Shown here in pieces: positions 49,819-58,705 of a stretch of DNA of 64,000 nucleotides. Origin of the DNA: Bacillota bacterium (lineage in GTDB: Bacteria > Bacillota > Clostridia > Ch29); the NCBI GenBank assembly GCA_013540605.1, contig JABVCK010000027.1, positions 124,001 to 188,000 of the forward strand, read 5' to 3'. A program made the translations under genes and the position numbers. Under the pieces are notes generated by a model. That model saw nothing but the letters and a program-made list of their open reading frames with translations. It had not been told where the DNA came from and did no database searches. The first letter of the stretch is position 1. Every line of letters begins with the position of its first letter.

Positions 49819-50547
49819 TTAGAGCATTTCCAGAAGCATAACAAAAAGCGTCCCTATAATGAATGGGAATATAGTTCCGTGGTTGGTGACCTTCCGCGAT
49901 GAAGTAGGTATTAGTTCATCCACGCATATAAAAATCATAATCCCTGCCGTAAATGCGATGAGATACCCGATGAGAACCATGGATATATTTTTGAAGATGT
50001 AATAGGCAGCAATAAATCCCAATAGTATCGGTACGGCCGTAACCGAAGAGACAAGGAAGGACTTCAACCGGTCTCCCGTACAGTGATAATACGGAGCGGA
50101 CGTACAAATGCCCTCCGGTATATTATGTATTGCAATTGCTAAGGCGATAATCAAACTGATCTTGGTTTGTGACACCGTTCCTATGGCTATTGCCATCCCT
50201 TCGGGGAAATTGTGCAAAAATATCCCGAAAATCAGATATATAGAAGTTTTTTTCAGGCTGCACTCTTGGCTGTGGTCGCAGAATTCCGGATGGGTATGGG
50301 GGATCAAGCGGTCCACCGCATACATAACCAGAGAGCCTGAAATAATACCGAGTATGCTGACCAACTCACTGGAATAATTTATGCTCTCGGGAATCAGTTC
50401 AAGGAAGGATATTGCCATCATAACTCCCGCCGCAAAGGATAACATGGTGAACATAAAGCCTTCCGAGGGTTTTTTAAGAACTCCGATAAGGGAGCCAATA
50501 ATAGGTGCAGCCGCAGAAATCATTACTATGGTTACGATAGTATCCAC
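49819..50547 (-). CDS. ZIP-family metal transporter, probably iron-regulated
   Basis: 242 residues, about eight membrane helices. The ZIP signature motifs HNFPEG and HNIPEG lie in helices IV and V and hold the metal-binding histidines and glutamates; a His-rich cytoplasmic loop (PHTHPEFCDHSQ) follows helix III. It starts with GTG, with AAGGAG upstream. A Fur-box-like operator behind its promoter points to ferrous iron, or zinc or manganese, as substrate. Confidence 0.9.
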   Translation of the reverse strand: MDTIVTIVMISAAAPIIGSLIGVLKKPSEGFMFTMLSFAAGVMMAISFLELIPESINYSSELVSILGIISGSLVMYAVDRLIPHTHPEFCDHSQECSLKKTSIYLIFGIFLHNFPEGMAIAIGTVSQTKISLIIALAIAIHNIPEGICTSAPYYHCTGDRLKSFLVSSVTAVPILLGFIAAYYIFKNISMVLIGYLIAFTAGIMIFICVDELIPTSSRKVTNHGTIFPFIIGTLFVMLLEML

Positions 50548-50581
50548 AACACCAGCTCCTTATATGTACAGTTGTTCAAAT

Positions 50582-50600
50582 GATAATGATACCTATTATC
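50582..50600 (-). promoter_or_regulatory. Fur-box-like operator of the ZIP gene
   Basis: GATAATGATACCTATTATC has the inverted repeat GATAAT/ATTATC and matches 16 of the 19 bases of the classical Fur box GATAATGATAATCATTATC. It starts about five bases downstream of the expected transcription start, a good position for repression. A related regulator of the Fur family (Zur, PerR) is possible. Confidence 0.65.
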
Positions 50601-50611
50601 ACTACATATAC

Positions 50612-50653
50612 ATTATATATGTACCGCCTTCGAATGTCAAAACCCTCCTGCTC
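50612..50653. repeat. 42-bp direct repeat, left copy, containing the ZIP promoter
   Basis: Identical to 52606-52647. On the minus strand it carries TTGACA (50635-50640), 17 bases, TATAAT (50612-50617), both perfect sigma-A hexamers. It directly borders the IS1634-like element and is best explained as its target-site duplication. This copy still drives the ZIP gene. Confidence 0.92.
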
Positions 50654-50689
50654 GGGAGTTTGACAGTTAAGTGAATAAAAAAAGCATAT

Positions 50690-50717
50690 AAGCCTTGAAA
50701 TGGCTTTATTTTTTTGT
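50690..50717 (+). terminator. Terminator at the left IS end
   Basis: AAGCC/GGCTT stem with a seven-base loop and a TATTTTTTT run. It lies between the IS end and the transposase and would block transcription entering from outside, a common way for an IS to limit impinging transcription. Confidence 0.65.
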
Positions 50718-50793
50718 CAAATTTTCAAAATTTATGTTGCACAATGTTTAACAATGCGTTATAATAACTATATATTGCGGAAGAGGTGATGCC

Positions 50794-52512
50794 ATGAGAC
50801 TCCAAATATCCCGAACGAAAAATGCTGCTTCCTTTTATGTGGTCAAGTCCGTTTATGCAAACGGCAAACGCACTAACAAGATCCATGAAAAGCTTGGAAC
50901 CTACGAAGAACTTAAGGCTAAGCTTGGTGACAGGGATCCCTACGAATGGGCTGAAGAATATGTTGCAGAACTGAACCGTCTTGAAAAAGAAGGCAGAGAA
51001 CCTGTAGTAATTGCAAAGTATTCACCCTCTAGACTGATTAATAAGGGTGAGCAGCGCAGCTTTAATGGGGGATACCTGTTTCTGCAGAAAATCTATCACG
51101 AGATGGGGATTAATAGGATCTGCAGAGAAATCTCTGACAAATACAAATTTGAATATAATTTGGACTCCATTCTCTCGAGACTGCTTTACGGCAGAATCCT
51201 CTTTCCCTCTTCAAAGCTGTCCACTTATGAGCTTTCATCCGAGTTGCTTGAACCGCCAGATTTCGAACTTCATCATATCTACCGCGCGCTTGAGGTCATA
51301 GCAAAAGAAACGGATTTCATTCAGTCATCCCTGTACCAGAACAGCCTATCCCTTTCCAAGCGGAATACCGGCATTCTCTACTATGACTGTACCAACTATT
51401 TTTTTGAAATTGAACATGATGAAGGTTTGAAGCAATACGGATTTGCAAAAGATCACAAACCAAATCCTGTAGTCCAGATGGGCCTATTTATGGATGGAGA
51501 CGGCATACCTCTCGCTTTTAGTATTACAGAAGGGAACAAAAACGAACAACTTACACTCAAACCCCTGGAAAAGAAGATTTTATCCGATTTCAAGCTCTCA
51601 AAGTTTGTTGTATGCACAGATGCAGGACTTGCCTCGATTAGCAACCGGAAATTCAACGATAAAGGAGGCAGGGCCTTCATTACTACCCAATCGATTAAAA
51701 AGCTAAAAGCTCACTTAAAAGAATGGGCACTTGATCCCGAAGGCTGGCATTTAGACGGTATTGCAAAAACCTACAATATTCTTGAATTGGATGAAAAGAA
51801 AGACAGAGAGAAAATATTCTACAAAGAACGTTGGATCAAAGAGGATGGGCTGGAGCAGAAACTAATTGTCACCTATTCCATTAAATACAGAGAATACAAT
51901 ATTAAAATCCGCAATTCACAGATTGATCGCGCCCTTAAGGCTCTCGATACAAATCCTTCGAAGATTATAAAACACCGTCAGAATGACTACAAACGCTTTA
52001 TTGAAAAAACTACTTGCACCGCCGACGGAGAAGTTGCTGAAAATGAAATCTACAGTCTCAACACCACCCTGATTGAAAGTGAAGCAGCCTATGATGGCTT
52101 TTACGCTGTATGCACGAACCTGGACGAAGACGCCACTGAAATTGCAAAGATCAACAGACGGCGTTGGGAAATTGAAGAATGCTTCCGAATCCTAAAAAGT
52201 GAATTCAAAGCAAGACCCGTATATCTGAAAAGAGATGACAGAATCATAGCGCATTTTACAACTTGCTTCATTGCGTTGATTATTTACAGGATTCTGGAAA
52301 AGAAGTTAAATGAGCAGTTCACATGTGACACCATTATCCGAAGTTTACGAAAAATGAACTTTAAGGAATTAAAGGGAGAAGGCTATGAGCCGATATATAC
52401 CAGAACCGACTTTACCGATGCCTTGCACGAAGCATTCGGGTTCCGTACAGATTACGAAATCGTTACATTAAAACAGATGAAAAAAATTTTTAAGGCAACA
52501 AAAGGCAGATAA
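50794..52512 (+). CDS. IS1634-family (IS4 superfamily) DDE transposase
   Basis: 572 residues. The DDE triad is visible as YYDCTNYFFE (first Asp), VVCTDAGLAS (second Asp), and RRWEIEECFRILKSEFKARP (Glu in the Y-(2)-R-(3)-E-like signature). The N-terminal 150 residues are the DNA-binding part. No frameshift or stop is seen, so the enzyme should be active. GAAGAGGTGATGCC places an RBS before the ATG. Confidence 0.92.
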   Translation: MRLQISRTKNAASFYVVKSVYANGKRTNKIHEKLGTYEELKAKLGDRDPYEWAEEYVAELNRLEKEGREPVVIAKYSPSRLINKGEQRSFNGGYLFLQKIYHEMGINRICREISDKYKFEYNLDSILSRLLYGRILFPSSKLSTYELSSELLEPPDFELHHIYRALEVIAKETDFIQSSLYQNSLSLSKRNTGILYYDCTNYFFEIEHDEGLKQYGFAKDHKPNPVVQMGLFMDGDGIPLAFSITEGNKNEQLTLKPLEKKILSDFKLSKFVVCTDAGLASISNRKFNDKGGRAFITTQSIKKLKAHLKEWALDPEGWHLDGIAKTYNILELDEKKDREKIFYKERWIKEDGLEQKLIVTYSIKYREYNIKIRNSQIDRALKALDTNPSKIIKHRQNDYKRFIEKTTCTADGEVAENEIYSLNTTLIESEAAYDGFYAVCTNLDEDATEIAKINRRRWEIEECFRILKSEFKARPVYLKRDDRIIAHFTTCFIALIIYRILEKKLNEQFTCDTIIRSLRKMNFKELKGEGYEPIYTRTDFTDALHEAFGFRTDYEIVTLKQMKKIFKATKGR

Positions 52513-52540
52513 CATTGTGCACTTTTTTAAAATTTACAAA

Positions 52541-52580
52541 AGCCTGAAATCCAATGGTTTCAATGGATATCAGGCTTTTT
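52541..52580 (+). terminator. Terminator after the transposase
   Basis: AGCCTGA and TCAGGCT arms with further pairing inside (ATCCAATGG/ AATGGAT region), then TTTTT. It lies inside the right IS end. The opposite strand also has a moderate T run, so it may also stop antisense transcripts. Confidence 0.75.
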
Positions 52581-52605
52581 ATTATCTGCAACTGTCAAAC
52601 ATGGG

Positions 52606-52647
52606 ATTATATATGTACCGCCTTCGAATGTCAAAACCCTCCTGCTC
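52606..52647. repeat. 42-bp direct repeat, right copy, with a second complete promoter
   Basis: Same sequence as 50612-50653. Its TTGACA (52629-52634) and TATAAT (52606-52611) boxes on the minus strand point leftward into the right end of the IS, antisense to the transposase. It lies without the Fur-box-like operator, which was not duplicated. Confidence 0.9.
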
Positions 52648-52722
52648 TGATTTACGGCGACCTTTCTATCCCTTCCTATTATCGTACATAGGCACTATAC
52701 TATTTCAATCTCAGTATGCAGG

Positions 52723-53461
52723 TTATATAATTCAGTCAATACTTTTGATAAATTTTCTATAAAATACCCATATATATACAAGGTGGACCGCTGTACCCAG
52801 CAATATAAATAACCAGTATGCCCCTTTTCCCAGTACCAGGTTTGTCTATGCCGTAACCGGCCAGAAGAACGGTATTACACCCAAAAGGGTTTCCCATCGA
52901 CACTCGGTAAAATATGCTATTACCGGCGCTATCATAAAAATCCCCAGTCCCTTTGACAGTGCCAGGCCTTCCACCTTATTGCCGGCAAAGGTTGCCAGAA
53001 ACAGAGCTGTTATCGGAACCTCCATGGCAGCCACCAAAGCAATGGGGGCTACCAGCCTAAGCGCCACTCCCATGAAGTTTATCATCGGGAATACTGCTGC
53101 GGCATAAATAAGCCCAAGTGCTGCGGTAACAAGCATCCTATACTTTATATACCCTGATCTCCCTATGGGGGTAACCGCAACAGTGGTCAATATACGGTCA
53201 TCCCTTTCGTCCAGCAGGAGAAATCCTGTGACCATGCCAACCATAAGAGAAGGTAGAAGCAGTAGAAAACCTGTAATCAACGGATAATATTCCTCAATGT
53301 CAATATAACCCTTCAGTTTAAGCGTAAGGAACGGAATTATGAATCTTACTGCTGTAAAAGCGAGGACAGGACCAAGGGATATACAAGGGATATAATAGCA
53401 AGCATGGATTCCCTGGTTATATTTCTAAAATCGTTTTTAGCTAGAAAATAGTACCTTTTCA
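52723..53461 (-). pseudogene. ABC-2 exporter permease, broken by a frameshift and a stop codon
   Basis: The frame starts with ATG at 53461 (MKRYYFLAKNDFRNITRESM), but a frameshift near 53385 moves it to the frame that continues FTAVRFIIPFLTLKLKGYID and then the membrane region DERDDRILTTVAVTPIGRSG. A TAG at 52846-52848 then interrupts the last helix; the same frame continues to 52723. Together they give a permease of about 240 residues, of the fluoroquinolone-export type. Sequencing error could explain one lesion, but hardly both. Confidence 0.8.
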
Positions 53462-53463
53462 TT

Positions 53464-54033
53464 TTATCTCTCCCCCTCCTTTAATACGATAAACCTGTAA
53501 AATGCCCTGTAAGCAAAGGGGAAGGCCGCAGCTATACAGATAATCAAATAGCTAATAGAATATAAGATCAGCCAGGCTGCCGGCAATTCGAAGGCTCCCC
53601 GGATAAGAACCAGGGATGCCTGCGTGGGGAGCAGGTAGAAAACCCAGCTGCGGTATAGACCAAAATAATCCAGAATAGGGAGACAAAAAACTGAAATATA
53701 CAATAGTGAGGTCAACATGTATTCATTAACCGTCCTGAACCGTGCAACTGCCATAAACCCTATCAGAATGAACAGCACCGATGTAAGCGCTATACCGGTT
53801 ACCAACAGCGGCACATTGAACCCGGATAACGGCGACATGGCACTGATAGCTGTTCCTGTCAACAGCGCTAGGGAAGTCAGGGTAATTACCTTTGAAATCA
53901 GGTACTCTCTTATCCTCAGCGGGGTAATTATTATATAGTCCAGGGTGGATTCTCCCCTTTCCAGCAATACAAGGCCTCCAATAAAGTAAAATCCTAAAAA
54001 GGATGGGTCTGAAAAGACGAGCAGCGGAACCAA
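53464..54033 (-). pseudogene. ABC-2 exporter permease, N-terminus lost at the group II intron junction
   Basis: 189 codons with membrane helices: LGFYFIGGLVLLERGESTLD near the start, and PLRIREYLISKVITLTSL, are typical of fluoroquinolone-type ABC permeases, whose full length is about 240. Some 50 N-terminal residues are missing. The first codon in frame (TTG) uses the last base of the intron. It lies two bases upstream of the second permease, so both belonged to one operon whose ATPase gene is no longer there. Confidence 0.75.
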
Positions 54034-55683
54034 TCGAGTAGGAGGGGGTGATTAACCCCCGTCCTCTCAGTCGAGTAGCCCGAAGGAGTTTCACCTGCAG
54101 GCTCTCACAGAACCGTACGTGAACCTCTCGATTCATACGGCGGTTCGAAAAGATATTAATGGACTAATGAATATCTCTCGGATATCGACTTTAGGCCTAA
54201 ACTTTTAATGCTTATGTTCAGCTTGTATATCCTGTATTCCATGCTCATCGCATTACTCCTTGAGGTTATCTCCTTTAGCTTGGCCCTAAACCTTGCCAGT
54301 GACTTCGGGTGTACCCTTATCCCTATACCAGTATCTTTGCGGTAAAAGGAAAACCCCAAAAATTTCAGCCGCCATGGCCTGTCAACAGCACTCTTTTCCC
54401 GGTTTACCTTAAGCTTTAACTCGCCTTCAATAAACCGTGTGATACTGGCCATTACCCTATCCGCTGCCTTTTTGCTTTTGACATAGATATTTACATCATC
54501 GGCATATTCTGCAGAATTTAAGTCCCCTTTTCTCCAGTTCCTTATCCAGTTCGTTTAGCATGATATTGGATAGTAGCGGACTTAAAGGTTATCTGGAGGA
54601 ATTTGCGGATAAGGGATATCACTCCCTTATCCTTGATGGTTTTATGGATTAGGCCCATCAGCTTGTCATGGTTTACGGTGTCAAAGTATTTGGCAAGGTC
54701 AATATCAACAGTCCAGTCTAACCTGCCTCTATGTATTCCTTGCATTTTAACACAGCCTGTTTTGCATCCCTTCCTGGCCTAAATCCATAGCTTCCTTCTG
54801 AAAACTGCTTCTCAAAGATGGGACTTAATACCTGGGCTACTGCCTGCTGTACCACTCTGTCCACTACTGTTGGTATGCCAAGTAGTCTTTTGCCTCCGCC
54901 CGGCTTTGGTATTTCTACCCGCCGCACAGGTTTTGGCTTATACGTACCCTCCCGGATAGACTGCCTGATTTGGTCACCATTTTCTTTTAGGTACTGTAGA
55001 AGTTCATCCACTGTCATCCCATCAATTCCATGGCTGCCTTTGTTTGACTTAACCCTCTCGTATGCCCTGTTCATGTTGTTTCGGTCAAGTATTTTATCAA
55101 GCAGACTTCCGGCATATTCACTGCCATCGTTTTGGTCTTTGGAAGACGTAAACGAAATACTCTGCACTCCTGCGCTGCCTTCGGGTTCCACCCTATTCTC
55201 ACACAGGTAGTCTTCAATATGAAGTTGGCTGCACTCATTGCATTCCGTAGTGTACCTCAAAATCCCAAAACCATCCTTTCGTTCGGTCCTTCCCATGCCG
55301 TATATATCCGGTACGGTACTATGACCTCTGCTGACTTCTGACAGTTCAGCCATACATCACTGCATGGGTTGTCATGGGGAAAATTCATTCCCTGCCTGAC
55401 GTACCTGCCAGACCTCCCCGATTAAGAGCAGCAACTTTCATCCCATGTCACCGCTGCATTTACACCGTGGAATTCGGGTAGTGTTGGACTTCGTTTTGTT
55501 CAGCAAACTCGTCCGTTCCACATATGCCTTGTATGCAGTTCCTGTCCGTCGGTGCGGGACTTTGCCTGCAGCTTCCTTCAGATTTCACCTCACGGTGAAC
55601 ACCCTTGCTGTTTAGCTAATGGTTCCCACTACCAAGCCCATAGCGGACTTTCACCGCCTAGTTGCTGCCCATGTCGGGCGAAC
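54033..55683 (-). mobile_element. Degenerate group IIC intron (about 1.65 kb)
   Basis: The 5' end reads GTTCGCCCGACATGGGCAGC with GGTGAAAGTCCGCTATGGGC following, typical of bacterial class C introns (consensus GTGCG, here GTTCG). The 3' end has a domain V-like hairpin (GAACCG ... CGGTTC, near 54105-54145), a domain VI hairpin with a bulged A (about 54041-54060) and CTACTCGAT. The ORF inside is broken. It lies right behind the ATPase terminator, as class C introns do. Confidence 0.8.
54156..55353 (-). pseudogene. Group II intron reverse transcriptase/maturase (LtrA-like), broken
   Basis: Pieces in different frames: 55353-54718 has the start of the RT (GSHGIDGMTVDELLQYLKEN, then GGGKRLLGIPTVVDRVVQQA and GSYGFRPGRDA); 54745-54542 continues with DIDLAKYFDTVNHDKLM; a short frame holds SPLLSNIMLNELDKELEKRG; the catalytic YADD lies near 54495-54507 in a further frame; 54452-54156 has FLGFSFYRKDTGIGIRVHP. 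The GTPQGG region and about 100 residues of domain X are missing. It cannot make an active protein. Confidence 0.85.
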
Positions 55684-55716
55684 TGAAGGAAAAGCAGGGC
55701 AAAAGCCCTGCTTGCT
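55684..55716 (-). terminator. Terminator of the P-type ATPase and landing site of the intron
   Basis: AGCAGGGC/GCCCTGCT stem (55693-55712) with an AAAA loop (TTTT on the transcript), followed by TTTTCCTTCA. The intron begins ten bases after the stem. Class C introns are known to insert directly behind intrinsic terminators. Confidence 0.85.
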
Positions 55717-58377
55717 CTATACGCTATGCTCTTCGCTTGTGGTATTCAGCTTCAGCAGTTTTACAGTCTCCACAACAGCTATAGGAGTCAGCGCCAGCAA
55801 ACCTACGGCCGTCCACTCGTTGGAGTGCAGTGCAACAAGCTTAAACACCGATGAGAGAAAAGGCACCTCAAGTACTATGAATACCAGCAGAGCGGATATT
55901 CCCACAGCCCCTAACAGGTATTTGTTTGATGCAAGTCCTACCTTGAACACAGACTGCTTGTTAGAGCGCATATTGAACGAATGGGTAAGCTGGCTCAGGG
56001 CCAATACTGTAAAGGCCATTGTTCTGCCTGCTTCCAGGCTCCTTTGACTCCCTATTATGAAGGCTGCAAGGGTCAAAACTCCCACCATTATACCCTGATA
56101 TGCGATTCTCCTTATCATTCCTTTGTCAAAAATATTCTGTTTAGGATCCCTCGGTTTCCTGTCCATTATATTCTTCTCCGCCGGGTCCACGCCAAGGGCC
56201 AGGGCAGGCAGGCTGTCGGTCACAAGGTTAACCCAGAGTATATGAATGGGAAGCAGCGGCTCATCCCAGTTGAGCATGGTTGCTATGAAAAGTGTCAGTA
56301 TCTCTCCCACATTACATGAAAGCAGGAACTGTATTGCTTTGAGTATATTGGCAAAGATTGTCCTGCCCTCCTCAACCGCTGCAACTACGGTCGCGAAATT
56401 ATCATCGGTCAGAACCATATCCGAGGCCTCCTTTGCCACATCGGTACCCACAACACCCATAGCTGCTCCAATATCGGCAATCTTCAGCGCAGGGGCATCG
56501 TTAACCCCATCCCCGGTCATTGCCACTATTTGGCCCTGGGACTGCCAGGCTTTCACTATCCTTACTTTGTGCTCCGGGGAAACCCTGGCATATACCGAGA
56601 ATTGCCATACTTTCTGTTCAAGCTCTTCATCGCTCATATCCTCTAACTGTGCCCCGGTTATCGCCTCCTCATCCTTCTCTAATATACCCAGGTCCCGGGC
56701 GATGGCAACAGCTGTAATCCTATGGTCACCGGTTATCATAACCGGTTTAATCCCTGCCCTTTTGCACAGCTTTACTGCCTCCCGGGCCTCCGGCCTTGGG
56801 GGGTCTATCATCCCCACCATTCCTATAAATATGAGGTCCCCTTCATATACTTCTCCCTTGTTGTACCGGGAAATTTCATTAATATCTTTATAGGCCATGC
56901 CAAGTACCCTCAGGGCATCCGCTGCCATAGCTTCATTTGTTTCCAATATCTTGGCCCTGTGGTGATCATCCAGCTTTATGGCACGTCCATCCAGCAGAAC
57001 CCTGCTGGATCTTCTCAATAATTCCTCCACTGCACCCTTTGCATATACACGGTAGCCGTTTTCAGTCCTGTGTACGGTGGTCATGAGTTTTCGTTTTGAA
57101 TCAAAGGGGATCTCATCCACCCTTGGCTCATTTGCATCCAGTACATCCTTGCTTATGTCGGCTTTTATACTCAAATCAAGAAGCGCTGTTTCGGTCGGGT
57201 CCCCAAAAGTCTTGACCTCTCCATCTGTTAGTCGGAGCTTTGCATCATTACACAATACCCCCGCCATAACAAGTAATTCGAATTGTTTGTGATTTTGCAC
57301 GTCACCAATCCCCTGGTCAACGTCATAAAGCCTGTTCTCGTAAAACACCTTTTCCACTGTCATTCTGTTCTGTGTCAGGGTTCCGGTCTTGTCAGAACAT
57401 ATGACAGTCGCGCTTCCGAGGGTTTCCACCGAGGGCAGTTTTCTTATAATAGCATTCCGCTTTACCATTCTTTGTACCCCTATAGCGAGGACTATGGTGG
57501 CAATTGCGGGCAACCCTTCGGGTATGGCAGCCACAGCCAAGCTCACCGCTGTAAGAAACATTTCAAATATCTCTTTTCCATATAGTATCCCAACAATAAA
57601 GATAACCGCACAAATAGCAAGAGCTCCGATACCAAGGGTTTTCCCCAGCGCCTGCAGCCTTCTTTTAAGGGGTGTCTCCACTTCTTCGGCAGATTGTATC
57701 ATCTCCGCTATTCTCCCAACCTCCGTATTCATGCCTGTTCCTACTACAATACCTTTACCTCGCCCATAGGTTACTATGCTTCCCGAATACCCCATATTCA
57801 CACGGTCTCCAATGGGAATATTCTTTTTATCAAGTGCCTTGCTGTTCTTTTCCACCGGAACCGACTCTCCGGTCAGTGCCGCTTCCTGGATTTTGAGATT
57901 CGAGGTGTCGAAGAGTCTAAGATCCGCCGGAACTAAATCACCGGTTTCGAGGATTACAATATCCCCTTGCACCAACTGCCTTGCGGGTATTACATCATGA
58001 CTCCCGCCCCTCAGCACCTTTGCGTGCGGCGCTGCCATCTTTTTCAATGCTGATAAAGATTCCTCGGCCTTGCTTTCCTGTACCACACCCATAACCGCGT
58101 TTAATATAACTATCAGCAGTATTACAATAGCGTCCGTCAGCTCTCCCAGCAAGCCTGAGATTATTGCAGCAACTATGAGTATTATTATCATAAAATCCTT
58201 GAACTGGTCAGCATACATCTGAAGAATTGATTTTCTATCCTTCTGCTGAATTTCGTTGTACCCATATTCCTCCAGCCTTTTCTCGGCCTCTCTTTCACTT
58301 AGTCCCTGAGTCAGTGACGTGGAAAGCTCTTTCGCTACAATCTCTTTTTCAACCGTATACCATTCCAGCTTTGCCAT
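55717..58377 (-). CDS. P-type cation ATPase (P2A/PMCA type), probable manganese or calcium exporter
   Basis: 886 residues. Order: actuator domain with LTGESVP, phosphorylation site DKTGTLT, hinge GDGVNDAPALK, and ten membrane helices. PEGLPA in helix 4 and the NLVTDSLPALALG region in helix 6 resemble SERCA-type Ca pumps. A yybP-ykoY riboswitch in its leader suggests manganese as the sensed, and perhaps exported, ion. In Lactococcus a Mn-exporting ATPase of this class has the same riboswitch. It ends at a strong terminator, followed by the intron. Confidence 0.92.
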   Translation of the reverse strand: MAKLEWYTVEKEIVAKELSTSLTQGLSEREAEKRLEEYGYNEIQQKDRKSILQMYADQFKDFMIIILIVAAIISGLLGELTDAIVILLIVILNAVMGVVQESKAEESLSALKKMAAPHAKVLRGGSHDVIPARQLVQGDIVILETGDLVPADLRLFDTSNLKIQEAALTGESVPVEKNSKALDKKNIPIGDRVNMGYSGSIVTYGRGKGIVVGTGMNTEVGRIAEMIQSAEEVETPLKRRLQALGKTLGIGALAICAVIFIVGILYGKEIFEMFLTAVSLAVAAIPEGLPAIATIVLAIGVQRMVKRNAIIRKLPSVETLGSATVICSDKTGTLTQNRMTVEKVFYENRLYDVDQGIGDVQNHKQFELLVMAGVLCNDAKLRLTDGEVKTFGDPTETALLDLSIKADISKDVLDANEPRVDEIPFDSKRKLMTTVHRTENGYRVYAKGAVEELLRRSSRVLLDGRAIKLDDHHRAKILETNEAMAADALRVLGMAYKDINEISRYNKGEVYEGDLIFIGMVGMIDPPRPEAREAVKLCKRAGIKPVMITGDHRITAVAIARDLGILEKDEEAITGAQLEDMSDEELEQKVWQFSVYARVSPEHKVRIVKAWQSQGQIVAMTGDGVNDAPALKIADIGAAMGVVGTDVAKEASDMVLTDDNFATVVAAVEEGRTIFANILKAIQFLLSCNVGEILTLFIATMLNWDEPLLPIHILWVNLVTDSLPALALGVDPAEKNIMDRKPRDPKQNIFDKGMIRRIAYQGIMVGVLTLAAFIIGSQRSLEAGRTMAFTVLALSQLTHSFNMRSNKQSVFKVGLASNKYLLGAVGISALLVFIVLEVPFLSSVFKLVALHSNEWTAVGLLALTPIAVVETVKLLKLNTTSEEHSV

Positions 58378-58424
58378 AAAACTTCCTCCTTTCCAAGAAG
58401 CAATTTAATTATTATCATCTTTGG

Positions 58425-58562
58425 TACAAAAAATACAAGACCTCTATCCAAAAACCATGGATAAAGGTCTTACTCTCATGTTCAGATTACCGCCCGGGTA
58501 CCTGGATACCGTGATGACGAACGGTAAAGCCATATAAAATGGCGAGTTACTCCCCTTTATTA
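58425..58562 (-). ncRNA. yybP-ykoY (manganese) riboswitch with terminator
   Basis: The minus strand carries AAAGGGGAGTAAC (58546-58558), GTCATCACGG (58509-58518), CCGGGCGG and GAGAGTAAGACCTTTATCC, in the order of the yybP-ykoY family. P1 pairs ATAAAGG with CCTTTAT. The 3' strand of P1 also pairs in a terminator hairpin (AAGACC...GGTCTT, 58437-58471) followed by a T run. P1 and the terminator exclude each other, so metal binding should allow read-through into the ATPase gene. Confidence 0.85.
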
Positions 58563-58565
58563 AGG

Positions 58566-58602
58566 CCAGGGGACACACTTATAAAGAATGTCCCCCATAT
58601 AT
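58566..58602. repeat. REP-like GGGGACA...TGTCCCC hairpin in the ATPase leader
   Basis: AGGGGACACACTT and AATGTCCCCC form facing arms around a short A/T-rich loop. It lies between the promoter candidate and the riboswitch and has the core of the array at 43980-44147. Confidence 0.65.
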
Positions 58603-58619
58603 TCAGTTTTATCTGTCTT

Positions 58620-58648
58620 AGTATAACACAATAGAGCGAATTGGTAAA
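58620..58648 (-). promoter_or_regulatory. Possible promoter of the P-type ATPase leader
   Basis: On the minus strand TTTACC (58643-58648) and TATACT (58620-58625) are 17 bases apart. Transcription would start near 58613 and include the REP-like hairpin and the riboswitch. Confidence 0.45.
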
Positions 58649-58705
58649 TACGTTATCCGCAAAATTCCTGCATATTTTGCTGTACACAATGTATCAATCC
58701 AGTTT

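Larger units (their letters stand above)
50654..52605 (+). mobile_element. IS1634-like insertion sequence (about 1.95 kb)
   Basis: The element holds one transposase gene and is bordered by short imperfect inverted ends (GTTTGACAGTT at 50659-50669 and its complement near 52589-52600). A 42-bp direct repeat flanks it. Long and variable target duplications are a known trait of the IS1634 family, and that supports the family call. It carries its own terminators at both ends. All parts look intact, so it is probably recent. Confidence 0.85.

Noticed and set aside
53726-54136. Alternative minus-strand frame of 136 codons over the intron/permease junction
   Set aside because: It is out of frame with the permease and crosses the intron end; composition shows no coding character.
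55717-58377. Function firmly assigned as calcium pump
   Set aside because: The fold supports a P2A pump, but the riboswitch in the leader points to manganese, so the ion is left open.
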